This document shows, piece after piece, positions 7,387 to 17,374 of a DNA stretch of 64,000 nucleotides. A program made the translations under genes and the position numbers. Under the pieces are notes generated by a model, which did not search any database, was not told the DNA's origin, and was given only the letters and a program-made list of their open reading frames with translations. Every line of letters begins with the position of its first letter. Position 1 is the first letter of the stretch. Origin of the DNA: Rhizobium sp. BT04. Lineage in GTDB: Bacteria > Pseudomonadota > Alphaproteobacteria > Rhizobiales > Rhizobiaceae. The stretch spans positions 2,619,001 through 2,683,000 of the forward strand of contig NZ_CP125652.1 of assembly GCF_030053135.1 (NCBI RefSeq), given 5' to 3'.

Positions 7387-9315
7387 ATGCGGATCAGAGG
7401 GACAGGCCCGAAAACAGGTATTGCGTATCGGCGAACAGGCACCATGATGGTGGTCGCAGCGGCAGCTGCGTTCTCACCGGTCCTGATCGGCGACGCTTAC
7501 GCCTTCAAGCTTTTTGGCATCACCATTTTCGGCAAGGAGGAGGAGGAAGGTCAACAGGTGCCCGATCCGGTGCGCTACCATGTCGACCTCAAAGCCGATA
7601 CCGCCGATCCCGACCTCAAAGAAGCCCTGGAAAACAGTTCCCGTCTCCTCGGTGACCAGAAACTGCCGGTGTCCGGCGATCTCGGCATCGTCGTCAAGGC
7701 GCGCGACGACCGTGAGCGGCTGATCGCCACTCTGTATGAAAAGGCCCGTTATGGCGGCGTGGTGACGATCACCATCGACGGCAGGAATATCGACGACCTG
7801 CCGCCCAATCCGACATTCGACCGGTCCGGTCCGATCCCCGTCACCGTCAACATTGCTCCCGGCCCGGTTTTCAAGGTCAGGGAGGTCCAGTTCGGCGGCG
7901 ATGCCGCAAACCACAATCCTGCCGATTACGATCTTGCCCCGGGCGCGCAGGCCGGCTCGCTTGCCATCATCAAGGCCGGCGACAAGATCGTCGAACAGCT
8001 GAAGAGCGAGGGCCGGCCCTTTGCGAAGCTGACCGAACGCAAGGTCGTCGCCGATCACAACAGCGATACCGTCGATATCGTCCTTGCTGCCGAAGGTGGC
8101 CCGGTCGCCCCGATCGGCGATGTCGGCGTCACCGGTGAAAAGACCGTCAAGCCGGCTTTCATCCAGCGTTATTCCCGGCTGAACAAGGGCGAAGCCTATT
8201 CCCCGGAAGCGCTGAAGAAAGCCGGCGAGCGGCTTCGCGCCCTCGGCGTCTTTTCGAGCGTCACCATTCACGAAGGCGATGCGCTGGCGCCGGACGGTAC
8301 CCTGCCGATGACGATCGAGGTTTCCGAAGGCAAGCGGCGCTATTTCGGCGTTGGCGCGCAATATTCCACCACCGACGGCTTCGGCGTTCAGGGCTATTGG
8401 GGCCACCGCAACCTGTTTGGCGAAGCCGAAACGCTGCGGATCGAGGGATCGGTCTCGCGGCTTGGCGAAACCACGGATGTCGGCAGTCTCGACTATTCCG
8501 CCGGCATCCTTTTCACCAAGCCCGGTGCCTTCTTCCCCGCCGCCACCCTGAAGGCCGGCATCGTCGCCAAGACCGAAAATCCGGATGCCTATAATGCGAC
8601 GCTCGTCACCGCCTCGCTCGGCCTTTCCTACGAATTGACCGACCGGGACACGGTCTCGGCGAGCGGCGAGGTCAGCTGGGAGCGCGATGATGACGCCTTC
8701 GGCGAGAACGACTATCTGACCTTCACCTTGCCGATCCAATATGATCGCGACGCACGCGACGACAAGTTCAACCCCACGGAGGGTTATCGCGCGACATTCT
8801 CGGCAAAGCCTGGCTACGAAATCTTCAATGCCACGCCCTATGCGGCATTCGAGGGCTCGATCTCCGGCTATCTGCCGTTCGGCCAGGAAGACGGCGTGGT
8901 GCTGGCCGGCAAGGTTGCCGCTGGCGTCCTGATCGGCGGCGACAGCATTGGGGATATTCCCGCCACGCAGCGCTTCTTTGCCGGCGGCGGCGGCTCCGTG
9001 CGCGGATACAGCTATCAGGAAATCTCGCCCTATAACGACAATGACGATGCCACCGGCGGCCGCTCCTATGTGACCGGCTCGCTGGAGGCCCGCATCAAGA
9101 TCACCGATACGATCGGCGTCGTGCCCTTCATCGATGTCGGCACCGTCTCGGACAGCACCTTTCCGGGTTTTTCCGATATCCGCGCCGGCGCCGGTGCGGG
9201 AATACGATATGCGACGCCTTTCGGCCCGCTGCGGCTTGATTTTGCCATGCCGCTGAACAAGTACGAAGGTGGCACAGATTACGGAATCTATGCGGGCATC
9301 GGTCAATCCTTCTAG
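7387..9315 (+). CDS. tamA: TamA-like outer-membrane assembly protein (Omp85/BamA superfamily)
   Basis: 642 residues. An N-terminal export signal (AAAAAFSPVLIGDAYA) is followed by periplasmic POTRA-type domains (about residues 55-310), then a C-terminal 16-stranded beta-barrel (about 315-642). The barrel contains the family hallmark GGGGSVRGYSYQ, and the protein ends in GIGQSF with the terminal phenylalanine used for barrel insertion. With TamB it forms a complex that inserts certain outer-membrane proteins and may move phospholipids to the outer membrane. The start at 7387 leaves a long n-region; the ATG at 7444 (MMVVAAAAAF) is an alternative. tamB begins 52 bp downstream. Confidence 0.93.
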   Translation: MRIRGTGPKTGIAYRRTGTMMVVAAAAAFSPVLIGDAYAFKLFGITIFGKEEEEGQQVPDPVRYHVDLKADTADPDLKEALENSSRLLGDQKLPVSGDLGIVVKARDDRERLIATLYEKARYGGVVTITIDGRNIDDLPPNPTFDRSGPIPVTVNIAPGPVFKVREVQFGGDAANHNPADYDLAPGAQAGSLAIIKAGDKIVEQLKSEGRPFAKLTERKVVADHNSDTVDIVLAAEGGPVAPIGDVGVTGEKTVKPAFIQRYSRLNKGEAYSPEALKKAGERLRALGVFSSVTIHEGDALAPDGTLPMTIEVSEGKRRYFGVGAQYSTTDGFGVQGYWGHRNLFGEAETLRIEGSVSRLGETTDVGSLDYSAGILFTKPGAFFPAATLKAGIVAKTENPDAYNATLVTASLGLSYELTDRDTVSASGEVSWERDDDAFGENDYLTFTLPIQYDRDARDDKFNPTEGYRATFSAKPGYEIFNATPYAAFEGSISGYLPFGQEDGVVLAGKVAAGVLIGGDSIGDIPATQRFFAGGGGSVRGYSYQEISPYNDNDDATGGRSYVTGSLEARIKITDTIGVVPFIDVGTVSDSTFPGFSDIRAGAGAGIRYATPFGPLRLDFAMPLNKYEGGTDYGIYAGIGQSF

Positions 9316-9367
9316 AATTGCCGTTTAGCTGCGTTTTTCGATCTGTGGCCGTCATGAAAACGGGGTA

Positions 9368-12300
9368 GTGTCCGCACCGATGCAAATGCTGGCAAAAATC
9401 GTCACCTGGGTCATACGGCTCACCGGCTATGTCGCCGGCGCCGCTTTGATTCTCGCTGTCGCGGCACTTGCGATCTTCGGCTTCACCGCCTTCGGCGCTC
9501 GTATCGTCACCGAAAAGATAGCCTCCACGCTTTCCAACCGCGACATGACGATCGAAGTGCGCGAACCGCAAGGTCTTTTGACCGGCGGGCTTCGCGCCGC
9601 CGAAATCACCATCTCCGACACCAGGGGCGTGTTTGCGGAAGTTCACGGCATCGCGATCGACTGGAACCCGCTGGCGCTGCTGACCGGCACCTTCCACGCC
9701 AAACGCTTCGAGATCGAGGCGATCGAGGTACTGCGCAAGCCGGTGCGCACCCTGCCCTCGCGGCCCGGAGCAGAAAATTCCGGCGGCTTTACTCTTCCGA
9801 TCAAGGTCGACATCGATCGTGTCGCGCTGCCCGATATCAAACTTGCCGAACCCTTTGCCGGGCGCGCCTTCGCGCTCGCCGCCGAAGGCAGCCTTTCGGC
9901 AAACGGCGATGGCGGCGAGGCGATCGTCAATGTCAGCCGTCACGCGGTGCCGGATGCGCGGCTTGCCGCCGACATCGCTTACGCGCCGGCCGAAAACCGG
10001 CTGCGGGTGAAAGCGCAGCTTTCCGAGCCGAAGGGCGGGCTGGTCGCCGGCTTTCTCGGCCTGCCGGACAGTCCCGCCGTCAACATCGATCTCGACGGCC
10101 AGGGGCCGATATCCGATTGGAAAGGCAAATTGCAAGCCGCCCTCGACGGGCAGCAGCGTGCCGCAATCGAGACCCGGCATCAGATCACCGCAGACGGACT
10201 GCACCACCTCGACCTCAAGGGCGGCGGTGACCTGAGTTCGCTGCTGCCGTCGCCATTCCGGCCGCTTTTTGCCGGCCAGACCAATATCGATCTTGCCACC
10301 ACCTTCGACGACCACGGCAAGATCGATATCCAGACCGGCAATATTGCCACCGGCAGCGTCGTGATCGCCGCGTCCGGCACCCTTGATCCGGCCGGCAACA
10401 ACAGCCTGAACGCCAATCTACTCGGCACGTCCGGGCCTGTCGATTTTCGCTGGCCGCTCGCCGAAGGCGAAGCGCGCTTCCTGATATCGGGCCTTAACCT
10501 GGCGCTGACAGGCGATGCGCAGGCGGCCCGGCTGAACGTCAGCGGCTCGCTCGACACCGCAACCCTGCCGCAGGCCGATATCGGTAACGTCAAGCTGACG
10601 GCCAAGAGCGACGCCTTCAATCTCGCCGCCCGTTCCGGCAGCGTCCAGCTGCGCCTCGTTGCCGGCGACATGACCTTTGCCGAGCCGAACCTCAACCGCG
10701 CCGTCCAGGGCCCCGTCACGATCGCTTCGCCGCTGCAGATCTCGCCCGGCAGCATCGGCTTCAACGGCACCACGGTCGAAAGCGCCAATATCAACGGCAG
10801 CCTCAACGGCTCCTATCGGCTGGCAGACCAGGCGCTGACCGGCAACCTCAAGCTCACCGTCGAACCGGCAGCCCTGCCGGCCGCGGTTACAGGCAGGTTC
10901 GACGGACCGATCTCGCTCGAAAGCCAGGTGGTCGGCACCATCCCGTCGAAATTCGCGCTGTCCAACCTCGTCCTGAAATCCGGCACGCTGGAAGCCGCCG
11001 GCAACGTCGCGCTCGACGGCCAGATGTTGAATGCCGACCTCTCCGGCCGGCTGCCTGACATCGGCAAACTCGTCACAGGCGCCAGTGGCGGGGCGGCTTA
11101 TGCGTTGAGACTTGGCGGCGAGATCCCGGCAATCTCGGTGACGGCCAATCTCAAGGCTGCCAGCCTTGAGATGGCCGACCGCAAGTTCGGCAACCTCAAT
11201 ATCGACCTGTCGGGCCTCGCCGATCCCAAGGCACCGCAAGGCAAGATCGCCGCCACCGGCACGATCGACGGCCAGCCGATCAGCATCAACGGCGATATCA
11301 GTTCTCAGGACGGCAAGACGAGCATTCCGGCGCTGACCGCCGATATCGGCGGCAACCGGCTGACCGGCAATCTGGAATTCTCACCCGCCCTGGAACCGAC
11401 AGGCGCACTGACCTTCGACTTCCCCAATGTCGGCCTCCTCGCCGCACTCGGCGGACAAAAGATTGAGGGCGATCTCAAGGGTTCGCTCGGTGTCGAGAGC
11501 GACAGCGGCAAGATTGCACTCAAGCTGCTTGCATCGGGGGGCTCGATCCGCCGCGATAGGCTTGCGATCGTCAAGCCGGAATTCGATGTCACGGTCAGCG
11601 ATCTCAGCGCCCTTGCGGCAAACGGCACGGTCAAGGCCGACGCGGTGACTGCCGGAGAAAACAGGCTCGCCGGCCTTTCGCTCGGTTTCACGAAGCAGCA
11701 GAACCAGACCGATTTCGATCTTAGTGCCGCCTATGACGGCCATCCGGTGCTGGCCGCCGGCAATATCCAGGCACCAGGCGGCACGATCGCGGTAAACCTC
11801 AACCGCTTCTCGGCAAGCCCGCGCAACATCCCGGTCGAACTGGCCGCACCAACTGAGGTCACGATCAGCGGCGGTACCGCCACCCTGAACGGATTGACGC
11901 TGAAGACCGGCACCGGCTCGGTGAGCGTCACCGGTTCCGCCGGCGAGACGCTGAGGCTTAATGCCGACATCCACGAACTGCCGGCAGCCCTCGCCAATGG
12001 TTTCGTGCCGAACCTTTCCGCCGGCGGCACGATCTCCGGAACGATTGCCGTGACCGGAACGCCGGCAGCACCCGTGGCCGACTTCAAGCTCGACTGGAAG
12101 GATGCGACAACCGGCCAGACCAAGGGCGCCGGGCTGGCGCCGCTCGGTATTGCCGCCGGCGGCAAATTTGCCGACAACAAACTCGATTTCGACACCACGG
12201 TTGCCAGTGAGGACGGCCTGTCGCTGAAGGCCGCCGGCAATGTCGCGCTTGCCGACCCCAAGGCACCGGTGCTGGATGTCGACGCCGATATCCTCAACCT

Positions 12301-15300
12301 GCCCGCCCGCATCGCCAATGGTTTCGTTGCCGATCTCGCCGCCGAAGGCACGATTACAGGAAAAGTGATGGCCTCCGGTTCTCTCACTGCGCCCACGGCC
12401 AATTTCGATCTCGATTGGAAGAATGCCGCGACGAGTCAGACGAAACGCGCCGGCCTTGCGAATCTTGGCCTGAAGGCATCCGGAAAATTCACCGACAACA
12501 AGCTCGATTTCGACACGGCGATATCAGGCGCCAACAGCCTCTCGCTGAAAGCAAACGGCAATGTCGCCATCACCGGCACGACGATCGGCAACGTCAAGGT
12601 CGACGCCGCGCTGGCAAATGTTCCCGCAAGCATCGCAAACAGCTTCGTGGTCGATCTCGCCGCCGAAGGGACGATCTCAGGAAGGGTAGCGGCCTCCGGC
12701 TCGCTCGCTGTTCCCACTGCCAATTTCGATCTGGACTGGAAAAACGCTGCGACGAGCCAGACGAAACGCGCCGGCCTTGCCGGCCTCGCCGTCAAGGCAT
12801 CAGGAAAATTCGCCGACAACAAGCTCGATTTCGACACGGCGATATCAGGCGCCCACAGCCTGTCGCTGAAAGCAAATGGCAATGTCGCCATCACCGGCAC
12901 GACGATCGGCAACGTCAAGGTCGACGCCGCACTGGCGAATGTTCCGGCGAATATCGCAAACAGCTTCGTCGCCGATCTCGCCGCCGAAGGCGCGATCTCC
13001 GGAACGGTCTCGGCCGCAGGCTCGCTTGCCGCTCCGACCGCCAATTTCGACCTCGATTGGAAAAACGCTGCGACCAGCCATACGAAACGTGCCGGCCTTG
13101 CCGCTCTCGGTCTGACCGCATCGGGAAAATTTGCCGACAACAAGCTTGATTTCAACGCAGCGGCCAGCGGCGACGAAGGCCTCTCGCTGAAGAGCACGGG
13201 CAATGTCGCCCTCGCCGGCACGACGGTCGAAAACATCAAGGTCGATGCCGAGATCGCCAAGGTTCCGGCCGCCCTCGCCAATGCTTTCGTTCCCGATCTG
13301 GCGGCCGGCGGCACGATATCGGGCACTGTGTCGGCCGCCGGCACACCCGCCGCACCGAAAGCCGACTTCAAGCTCGACTGGACGGATGCTGCAACCAGCC
13401 AGACCAGAAGCGCCCATCTCTCAGGTCTGGCGCTTGCCGCATCCGGCCGCTTCGCCGACAACCGGCTCGACTTCGACGGCAATCTCGCCGGCAAGGACGG
13501 TCTGTCGCTGAAGGCCGCCGGCAACGTTGCGATATCGGGCACCTCGGTTAAAGCCCTTGACGTCAAGGCCGATCTTTCCAACTTGCCCGCCGGCCTCGCC
13601 AACGGCTTCGTCCCCGGTCTTGCCGCAGAGGGCACCGTCTCGGGAACGGCATCCGCGTCTGGAGCGCTTCCAAAGCCGGCCGTCGATTTCAAGCTCGACT
13701 GGAGGAATGCCGCCACCGCCCAGACCAGGAGCAGCGGCCTTTCGGGTCTGAGTGCCGCGGCATCCGGCAAGTTCGCCAATGACCGGGTCGATTTCGACGC
13801 CAATCTCGCCGGCAAGGATGGCGTTCTGGCCAAGGCGACGGGCGGCGTCACTATCGCGGGAACGGCGATCCGGGACCTTTCGATCAATGCCGATATCCCG
13901 GCGCTGCCGGCCAAAATCGCCAATGCCTTCGTTCCCGGTCTCGGTGCCGAGGGCACGCTCTCGGCAAACGCCGTGACGTCGGGAACGCCGGCAAATCCGA
14001 TCGTCGATTTCAAGCTCGACTGGAAGGATGCCGCGACCAGTCACACCAAGGCTGCCGGTCTTTCCCGGCTGGCACTGGCGGCGACGGGAAAATATGCCGG
14101 CGACAGGCTCGATTTCGATGCCGATCTCAGCGGTGGCGGCGGCATTGCGCTGAAAGCCACCGGCAATCTTTCGATCGCCGGCACCTCGATCCGCTCGGTC
14201 GACGTCACGGCGAACGCCACCAACGTCCCGGCCAGCCTCGCCAATGGCTTTGTTCCCGGTCTTGGCGCCGAGGGCGCGGTCTCGGCGACCGCAAAGGCCA
14301 CTGGCGCGCTATCGGCGCCGTCCGTCGACTTCAAGGTCGACTGGAAGAATGCGGCGACGAGCCAGACGAAGGGCGCCGGCCTTTCGCCGCTCACCATCGG
14401 CGCCTCGGGCAAGCTTGCCGGCAACAAACTGACCGTCGATACCAGCCTTGCCGGCGACGCCGGCATGTCGCTGAAGGGCGGCGGCAGCGTGATGATCACA
14501 GGCAACCGCGCCATCGACATGCGCTTCAACGGCAATCTTCCCTTCGCCGTGCTCGGCGCCCCGCTTGCCGCACAAGGTCTTGTCGCCGACGGCGTCGCCA
14601 CCGTCAACCTGCAGATCGGCGGAACGGCCGCAGTCCCCGTCATCAACGGCACTGTCTCGACCTCAGGCGCGAAGCTCGTCGACGTCCGGCGCAATCTTGC
14701 CGTCAACAATCTTACGGCGGCAGTGACCTTCAACGGCAGCCAGGCCGTGATATCGCGCCTCAACGGCACTCTCGGCGGCGGCGGCACGATCTCGGCGAGC
14801 GGCACCATCGGCATCCAGCCGGCCGGCGGCTTTCCCGCCGACATTTCGATCAAGCTCGACAAGGCGGTCTATGTCGACGGAACCCTTGTCGTTTCCACCG
14901 TCAATGGAACGCTGGGCCTGCGTGGGCCGATCATGAGCGCGACGCTGAGCGGCAAGCTTCGGCTGGACAAGACCTCGATTACCGTTCCGGAAAAATTGCC
15001 GACCTCGCTCAGTGAAATCGACATCCGGCACAAGAATGCGCCGCGAGCGGTGCTTGCGCAGCTCCGAGAAGACGGCGAGCGGAAACCCGGCGAAAAATCC
15101 TCGACGATCACGCTCGATCTCGAAATCGACGCGCCCTCGCATATCTTCGTGCGCGGCCGCGGCATCGATGCCGAGCTCGGTGGCCGCGTGACAATCGGCG
15201 GAACGGCGGCTGCACCCATCGTGACCGGCGGTTTCACCATGCGTCGCGGGCGCCTGACCATTCTCAACCGCCGTATGGATTTCACCGACAAAAGCCGGAT

Positions 15301-15802
15301 CACCTTTGCCGGCGACCTGACGCCGGCCCTCGATATGGAGGCGACCTCAACCTCCGGCTCGACGACGCTGACCGTCGATGTCGCGGGCCTCGCCACCGAC
15401 CCCGCCATCACTTTCTCCTCCTCGCCCCAGCTGCCGCAGGACGAAGTGCTGGCGCAGCTGATCTTCGGCCAGTCGATGTCGAAGCTCTCGCCGGTGCAAA
15501 TCGCCCAGCTCGCCGACGCCGTGAGCCAGCTGGCCGGCAACCGCTCCACCTCGCTTTTCGAAGGCCTGCGCAACCAGCTCGGCGTCGACGATCTCGACAT
15601 CAGCACCGATTCCAAGGGCCAGACGAGCGTCAGCGTCGGCCGCTATCTCAATGACCGCACCTATTTCGAATTGCAGCAGGGCGGCTCGGCCGGCGCCAAG
15701 GCGGTGATCAACCTCGACGTCGGCCGCGGCGTCAAACTGCGCGGCGCGGCCGGGGGTAACGGTGAGGGCGAAGCGGGCATCGTTTACGAGCGGGAATACT
15801 GA
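9368..15802 (+). CDS. tamB: TamB, translocation and assembly module inner-membrane protein (giant, repeat-containing)
   Basis: 2144 residues, longer than the roughly 1260 of E. coli TamB and than many alphaproteobacterial homologues. A single N-terminal membrane anchor (about residues 10-40) holds it in the inner membrane; the rest is expected to be a long beta-sheet groove spanning the periplasm to TamA. The C-terminal DUF490 domain is clear (about 1780-2144; for example FSSSPQLPQDEVLAQLIFGQ). Residues 871-1726 are eight 107-residue tandem repeats. The start is a GTG at 9368; an ATG at 9380 (MQMLAKIV) is also possible. The operon with tamA supports a joint role in outer-membrane assembly. 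Confidence 0.94.
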   Translation: MSAPMQMLAKIVTWVIRLTGYVAGAALILAVAALAIFGFTAFGARIVTEKIASTLSNRDMTIEVREPQGLLTGGLRAAEITISDTRGVFAEVHGIAIDWNPLALLTGTFHAKRFEIEAIEVLRKPVRTLPSRPGAENSGGFTLPIKVDIDRVALPDIKLAEPFAGRAFALAAEGSLSANGDGGEAIVNVSRHAVPDARLAADIAYAPAENRLRVKAQLSEPKGGLVAGFLGLPDSPAVNIDLDGQGPISDWKGKLQAALDGQQRAAIETRHQITADGLHHLDLKGGGDLSSLLPSPFRPLFAGQTNIDLATTFDDHGKIDIQTGNIATGSVVIAASGTLDPAGNNSLNANLLGTSGPVDFRWPLAEGEARFLISGLNLALTGDAQAARLNVSGSLDTATLPQADIGNVKLTAKSDAFNLAARSGSVQLRLVAGDMTFAEPNLNRAVQGPVTIASPLQISPGSIGFNGTTVESANINGSLNGSYRLADQALTGNLKLTVEPAALPAAVTGRFDGPISLESQVVGTIPSKFALSNLVLKSGTLEAAGNVALDGQMLNADLSGRLPDIGKLVTGASGGAAYALRLGGEIPAISVTANLKAASLEMADRKFGNLNIDLSGLADPKAPQGKIAATGTIDGQPISINGDISSQDGKTSIPALTADIGGNRLTGNLEFSPALEPTGALTFDFPNVGLLAALGGQKIEGDLKGSLGVESDSGKIALKLLASGGSIRRDRLAIVKPEFDVTVSDLSALAANGTVKADAVTAGENRLAGLSLGFTKQQNQTDFDLSAAYDGHPVLAAGNIQAPGGTIAVNLNRFSASPRNIPVELAAPTEVTISGGTATLNGLTLKTGTGSVSVTGSAGETLRLNADIHELPAALANGFVPNLSAGGTISGTIAVTGTPAAPVADFKLDWKDATTGQTKGAGLAPLGIAAGGKFADNKLDFDTTVASEDGLSLKAAGNVALADPKAPVLDVDADILNLPARIANGFVADLAAEGTITGKVMASGSLTAPTANFDLDWKNAATSQTKRAGLANLGLKASGKFTDNKLDFDTAISGANSLSLKANGNVAITGTTIGNVKVDAALANVPASIANSFVVDLAAEGTISGRVAASGSLAVPTANFDLDWKNAATSQTKRAGLAGLAVKASGKFADNKLDFDTAISGAHSLSLKANGNVAITGTTIGNVKVDAALANVPANIANSFVADLAAEGAISGTVSAAGSLAAPTANFDLDWKNAATSHTKRAGLAALGLTASGKFADNKLDFNAAASGDEGLSLKSTGNVALAGTTVENIKVDAEIAKVPAALANAFVPDLAAGGTISGTVSAAGTPAAPKADFKLDWTDAATSQTRSAHLSGLALAASGRFADNRLDFDGNLAGKDGLSLKAAGNVAISGTSVKALDVKADLSNLPAGLANGFVPGLAAEGTVSGTASASGALPKPAVDFKLDWRNAATAQTRSSGLSGLSAAASGKFANDRVDFDANLAGKDGVLAKATGGVTIAGTAIRDLSINADIPALPAKIANAFVPGLGAEGTLSANAVTSGTPANPIVDFKLDWKDAATSHTKAAGLSRLALAATGKYAGDRLDFDADLSGGGGIALKATGNLSIAGTSIRSVDVTANATNVPASLANGFVPGLGAEGAVSATAKATGALSAPSVDFKVDWKNAATSQTKGAGLSPLTIGASGKLAGNKLTVDTSLAGDAGMSLKGGGSVMITGNRAIDMRFNGNLPFAVLGAPLAAQGLVADGVATVNLQIGGTAAVPVINGTVSTSGAKLVDVRRNLAVNNLTAAVTFNGSQAVISRLNGTLGGGGTISASGTIGIQPAGGFPADISIKLDKAVYVDGTLVVSTVNGTLGLRGPIMSATLSGKLRLDKTSITVPEKLPTSLSEIDIRHKNAPRAVLAQLREDGERKPGEKSSTITLDLEIDAPSHIFVRGRGIDAELGGRVTIGGTAAAPIVTGGFTMRRGRLTILNRRMDFTDKSRITFAGDLTPALDMEATSTSGSTTLTVDVAGLATDPAITFSSSPQLPQDEVLAQLIFGQSMSKLSPVQIAQLADAVSQLAGNRSTSLFEGLRNQLGVDDLDISTDSKGQTSVSVGRYLNDRTYFELQQGGSAGAKAVINLDVGRGVKLRGAAGGNGEGEAGIVYEREY
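11978..14545 (+). repeat. Eight tandem 321-bp repeats inside tamB
   Basis: A recurring motif of the form (L/V)PAxxANxFVxxLxAxG starts at about 11978, 12299, 12620, 12941, 13262, 13583, 13904 and 14225, so the spacing is exactly 321 bp (107 residues) each time with no length change. Each unit also contains a D(L/F)KLDWKxAxTxQT-like and a KFADNKLDFD-like stretch. Units 3 and 4 are almost identical at DNA level, suggesting a recent duplication; the others have diverged. A degenerate ninth unit follows. Confidence 0.9.
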
Positions 15803-15849
15803 TACCCGTCGCAGCGGCTTTGAACGACCTGAATCAGCCTTGAGCCGGC

Positions 15850-16287
15850 TTAAAAACCTGTCTTGCTTGTCTTGAGAAGGATATTGCTCTCGGTCGAATT
15901 GATGCCGTTGATCAGCCGGATGCGGCGCAGCGTCTCGTCGAAGGAGGCAAGGTCGCGATCCTCCAGCTCGGCGACGAAATCCCATTTGCCGTTGGTGCTG
16001 TGCAGCGCGCGCACCTGCGGCAGGCCCCGCAGCTGGTCGGCCACCCGGTCGGCAAGCTTGCCGAGCACTTCGATCATGACGATGGCGCGCACGCCGGCCG
16101 ACCGCGTCTCGTGGCCAGTGCGGATAGTGAAGCCCACGATGGTGCCGCTGGCGACCAGCCGGTCGATCCGGGCGGCAACCGTTGCCCGCGACGCGCCCGT
16201 CAGCGCCGCCAGCGAGGAGACGGATATCCGGGCATTATGACGAAGTGCACTCAGAAGTTCGGTATCGAGATCATCCACGCCGATCAC
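15850..16287 (-). CDS. Lrp/AsnC-family transcriptional regulator of arginine catabolism
   Basis: 145 residues, normal for the family. An N-terminal helix-turn-helix (DDLDTELLSALRHNARISVS, then LTGASRATVAARIDRL) is followed by an effector/oligomerisation domain of the RAM type containing VRALHSTNGKWDFVAELE. It is divergently transcribed from the arginase gene, with 123 bp between the starts, and by that position is a likely arginine- or ornithine-responsive activator of arginase and ornithine aminotransferase. It converges with tamB, whose stop is 47 bp away. The effector is inferred only from context. Confidence 0.88.
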   Translation of the reverse strand: MIGVDDLDTELLSALRHNARISVSSLAALTGASRATVAARIDRLVASGTIVGFTIRTGHETRSAGVRAIVMIEVLGKLADRVADQLRGLPQVRALHSTNGKWDFVAELEDRDLASFDETLRRIRLINGINSTESNILLKTSKTGF

Positions 16288-16302
16288 TTTGTCAAAATAG
16301 GT

Positions 16303-16324
16303 TTATCAATTTGCGCAATCATAA
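16303..16324. promoter_or_regulatory. Candidate Lrp-type operator in the regulator-arginase intergenic region
   Basis: An AT-rich imperfect 22-bp palindrome, starting TTAT and ending ATAA around the core TTGCGCAA, lies between the divergent Lrp-type regulator and the arginase gene, 15 bp from the regulator start codon. Its length and degeneracy fit Lrp/AsnC sites; binding is inferred. Confidence 0.4.
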
Positions 16325-16410
16325 TCCATTTCTGGCACTTTTCCATCTTTTTGCCGTCAACCCTTTATCCCACTATCGGCCGAAACAGGCCTCAACACGG
16401 AGCCCTCCAC

Positions 16411-17346
16411 ATGAATGCCCAATCGCGATCTGTCACCCTTATCGGCGCACCGCTGGAAGAAGGCTCCGGCCGCAGAGGGGCCGCCATGGGTCCCGCGGCG
16501 CTGCGTATCGCCGGCGTCGACCAGACGCTGATCGAGCTTGGCCATGACGTCGCCGATCTCGGCGATGTCAGAATCGTGCCGGCGATGGACCTGCCAAACC
16601 ATCAGAAGGCCCACAATCTGAGGATCGTCGGCGCCTTCACGCGTGCCCTCGAAAACAGCGTCCATGATGTCGCCGCCTCCGGCCGTTTCCCGCTCATTCT
16701 CGGCGGCGACCACAGCCTTTCCATGGGCAGCGTCTCCGGCATGGCCCGCTATGCCGCCAGCAAAGGCCGCCCGCTCTTCGTGCTCTGGCTCGATGCCCAT
16801 GCCGATTTCAATTCTCCAGCCACCTCGCCCTCCGGCAATATTCACGGCATGCCCGTCGCCTTCTTCTGCGGCGAGGCCGAATTCGCCGAGATCCTGCCGA
16901 AGGACCGTCCCTTCGTCGATCCGAAGAATGTCTTCCAGGTCGGCATCCGTTCCGTCGATGCGCGTGAGCGCGAGGAAATCCATGAACACGGCGTCAACGT
17001 CTTCGACATGCGCGCGATCGACGAGCAGGGCATCGGCGCCATCATGCGCGAGATCCTCGATGTCGTCACCAAGGCGAACGGCCTGCTGCATGTCAGCCTC
17101 GACCTCGATTTCCTCGATCCCGAGATTGCCCCCGGCGTCGGCACGACGGTGCCTGGCGGCGCGACCTTCCGCGAGGCGCATCTGGTGATGGAAATGCTGT
17201 CGGACAGCGGCCTCGTCTCGTCGCTCGATCTCGTCGAGCTCAATCCGTTTCTCGACGATCGCGGCAAGAGCGCCCGCATCCTGGTGGAGCTGACGGCAAG
17301 CCTCTTCGGCCGCCGCATCTTCGATCGTCCAACACGTGCAGCATAA
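16411..17346 (+). CDS. rocF: Arginase
   Basis: 311 residues starting [10 protein letters not shown] after a GGAG ribosome site. It hydrolyses arginine to ornithine and urea in the cytoplasm. The manganese ligands are visible in GGDHS (residues 98-102), DAHAD (128-132) and SLDLDFLDP (229-237), and SGNIHGMP forms part of the substrate pocket. The next gene, ornithine aminotransferase, starts 28 bp downstream, giving a two-gene arginine-degradation operon. The closely related arginase symbol argI is also used in rhizobia/agrobacteria. Confidence 0.95.
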   Translation: MNAQSRSVTLIGAPLEEGSGRRGAAMGPAALRIAGVDQTLIELGHDVADLGDVRIVPAMDLPNHQKAHNLRIVGAFTRALENSVHDVAASGRFPLILGGDHSLSMGSVSGMARYAASKGRPLFVLWLDAHADFNSPATSPSGNIHGMPVAFFCGEAEFAEILPKDRPFVDPKNVFQVGIRSVDAREREEIHEHGVNVFDMRAIDEQGIGAIMREILDVVTKANGLLHVSLDLDFLDPEIAPGVGTTVPGGATFREAHLVMEMLSDSGLVSSLDLVELNPFLDDRGKSARILVELTASLFGRRIFDRPTRAA

Positions 17347-17374
17347 AAGGCGACGTAAAAGGGAGAGAACGACC

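Noticed and set aside
7474..9306. Long minus-strand open frame over tamA
   Set aside because: Antisense shadow; the tamA frame has a full signal peptide, POTRA and barrel architecture.
11978..14545. Regular repeats considered as a CRISPR array or non-coding satellite
   Set aside because: The period is 321 bp and the frame is open throughout; the repeats are protein-coding units of TamB.
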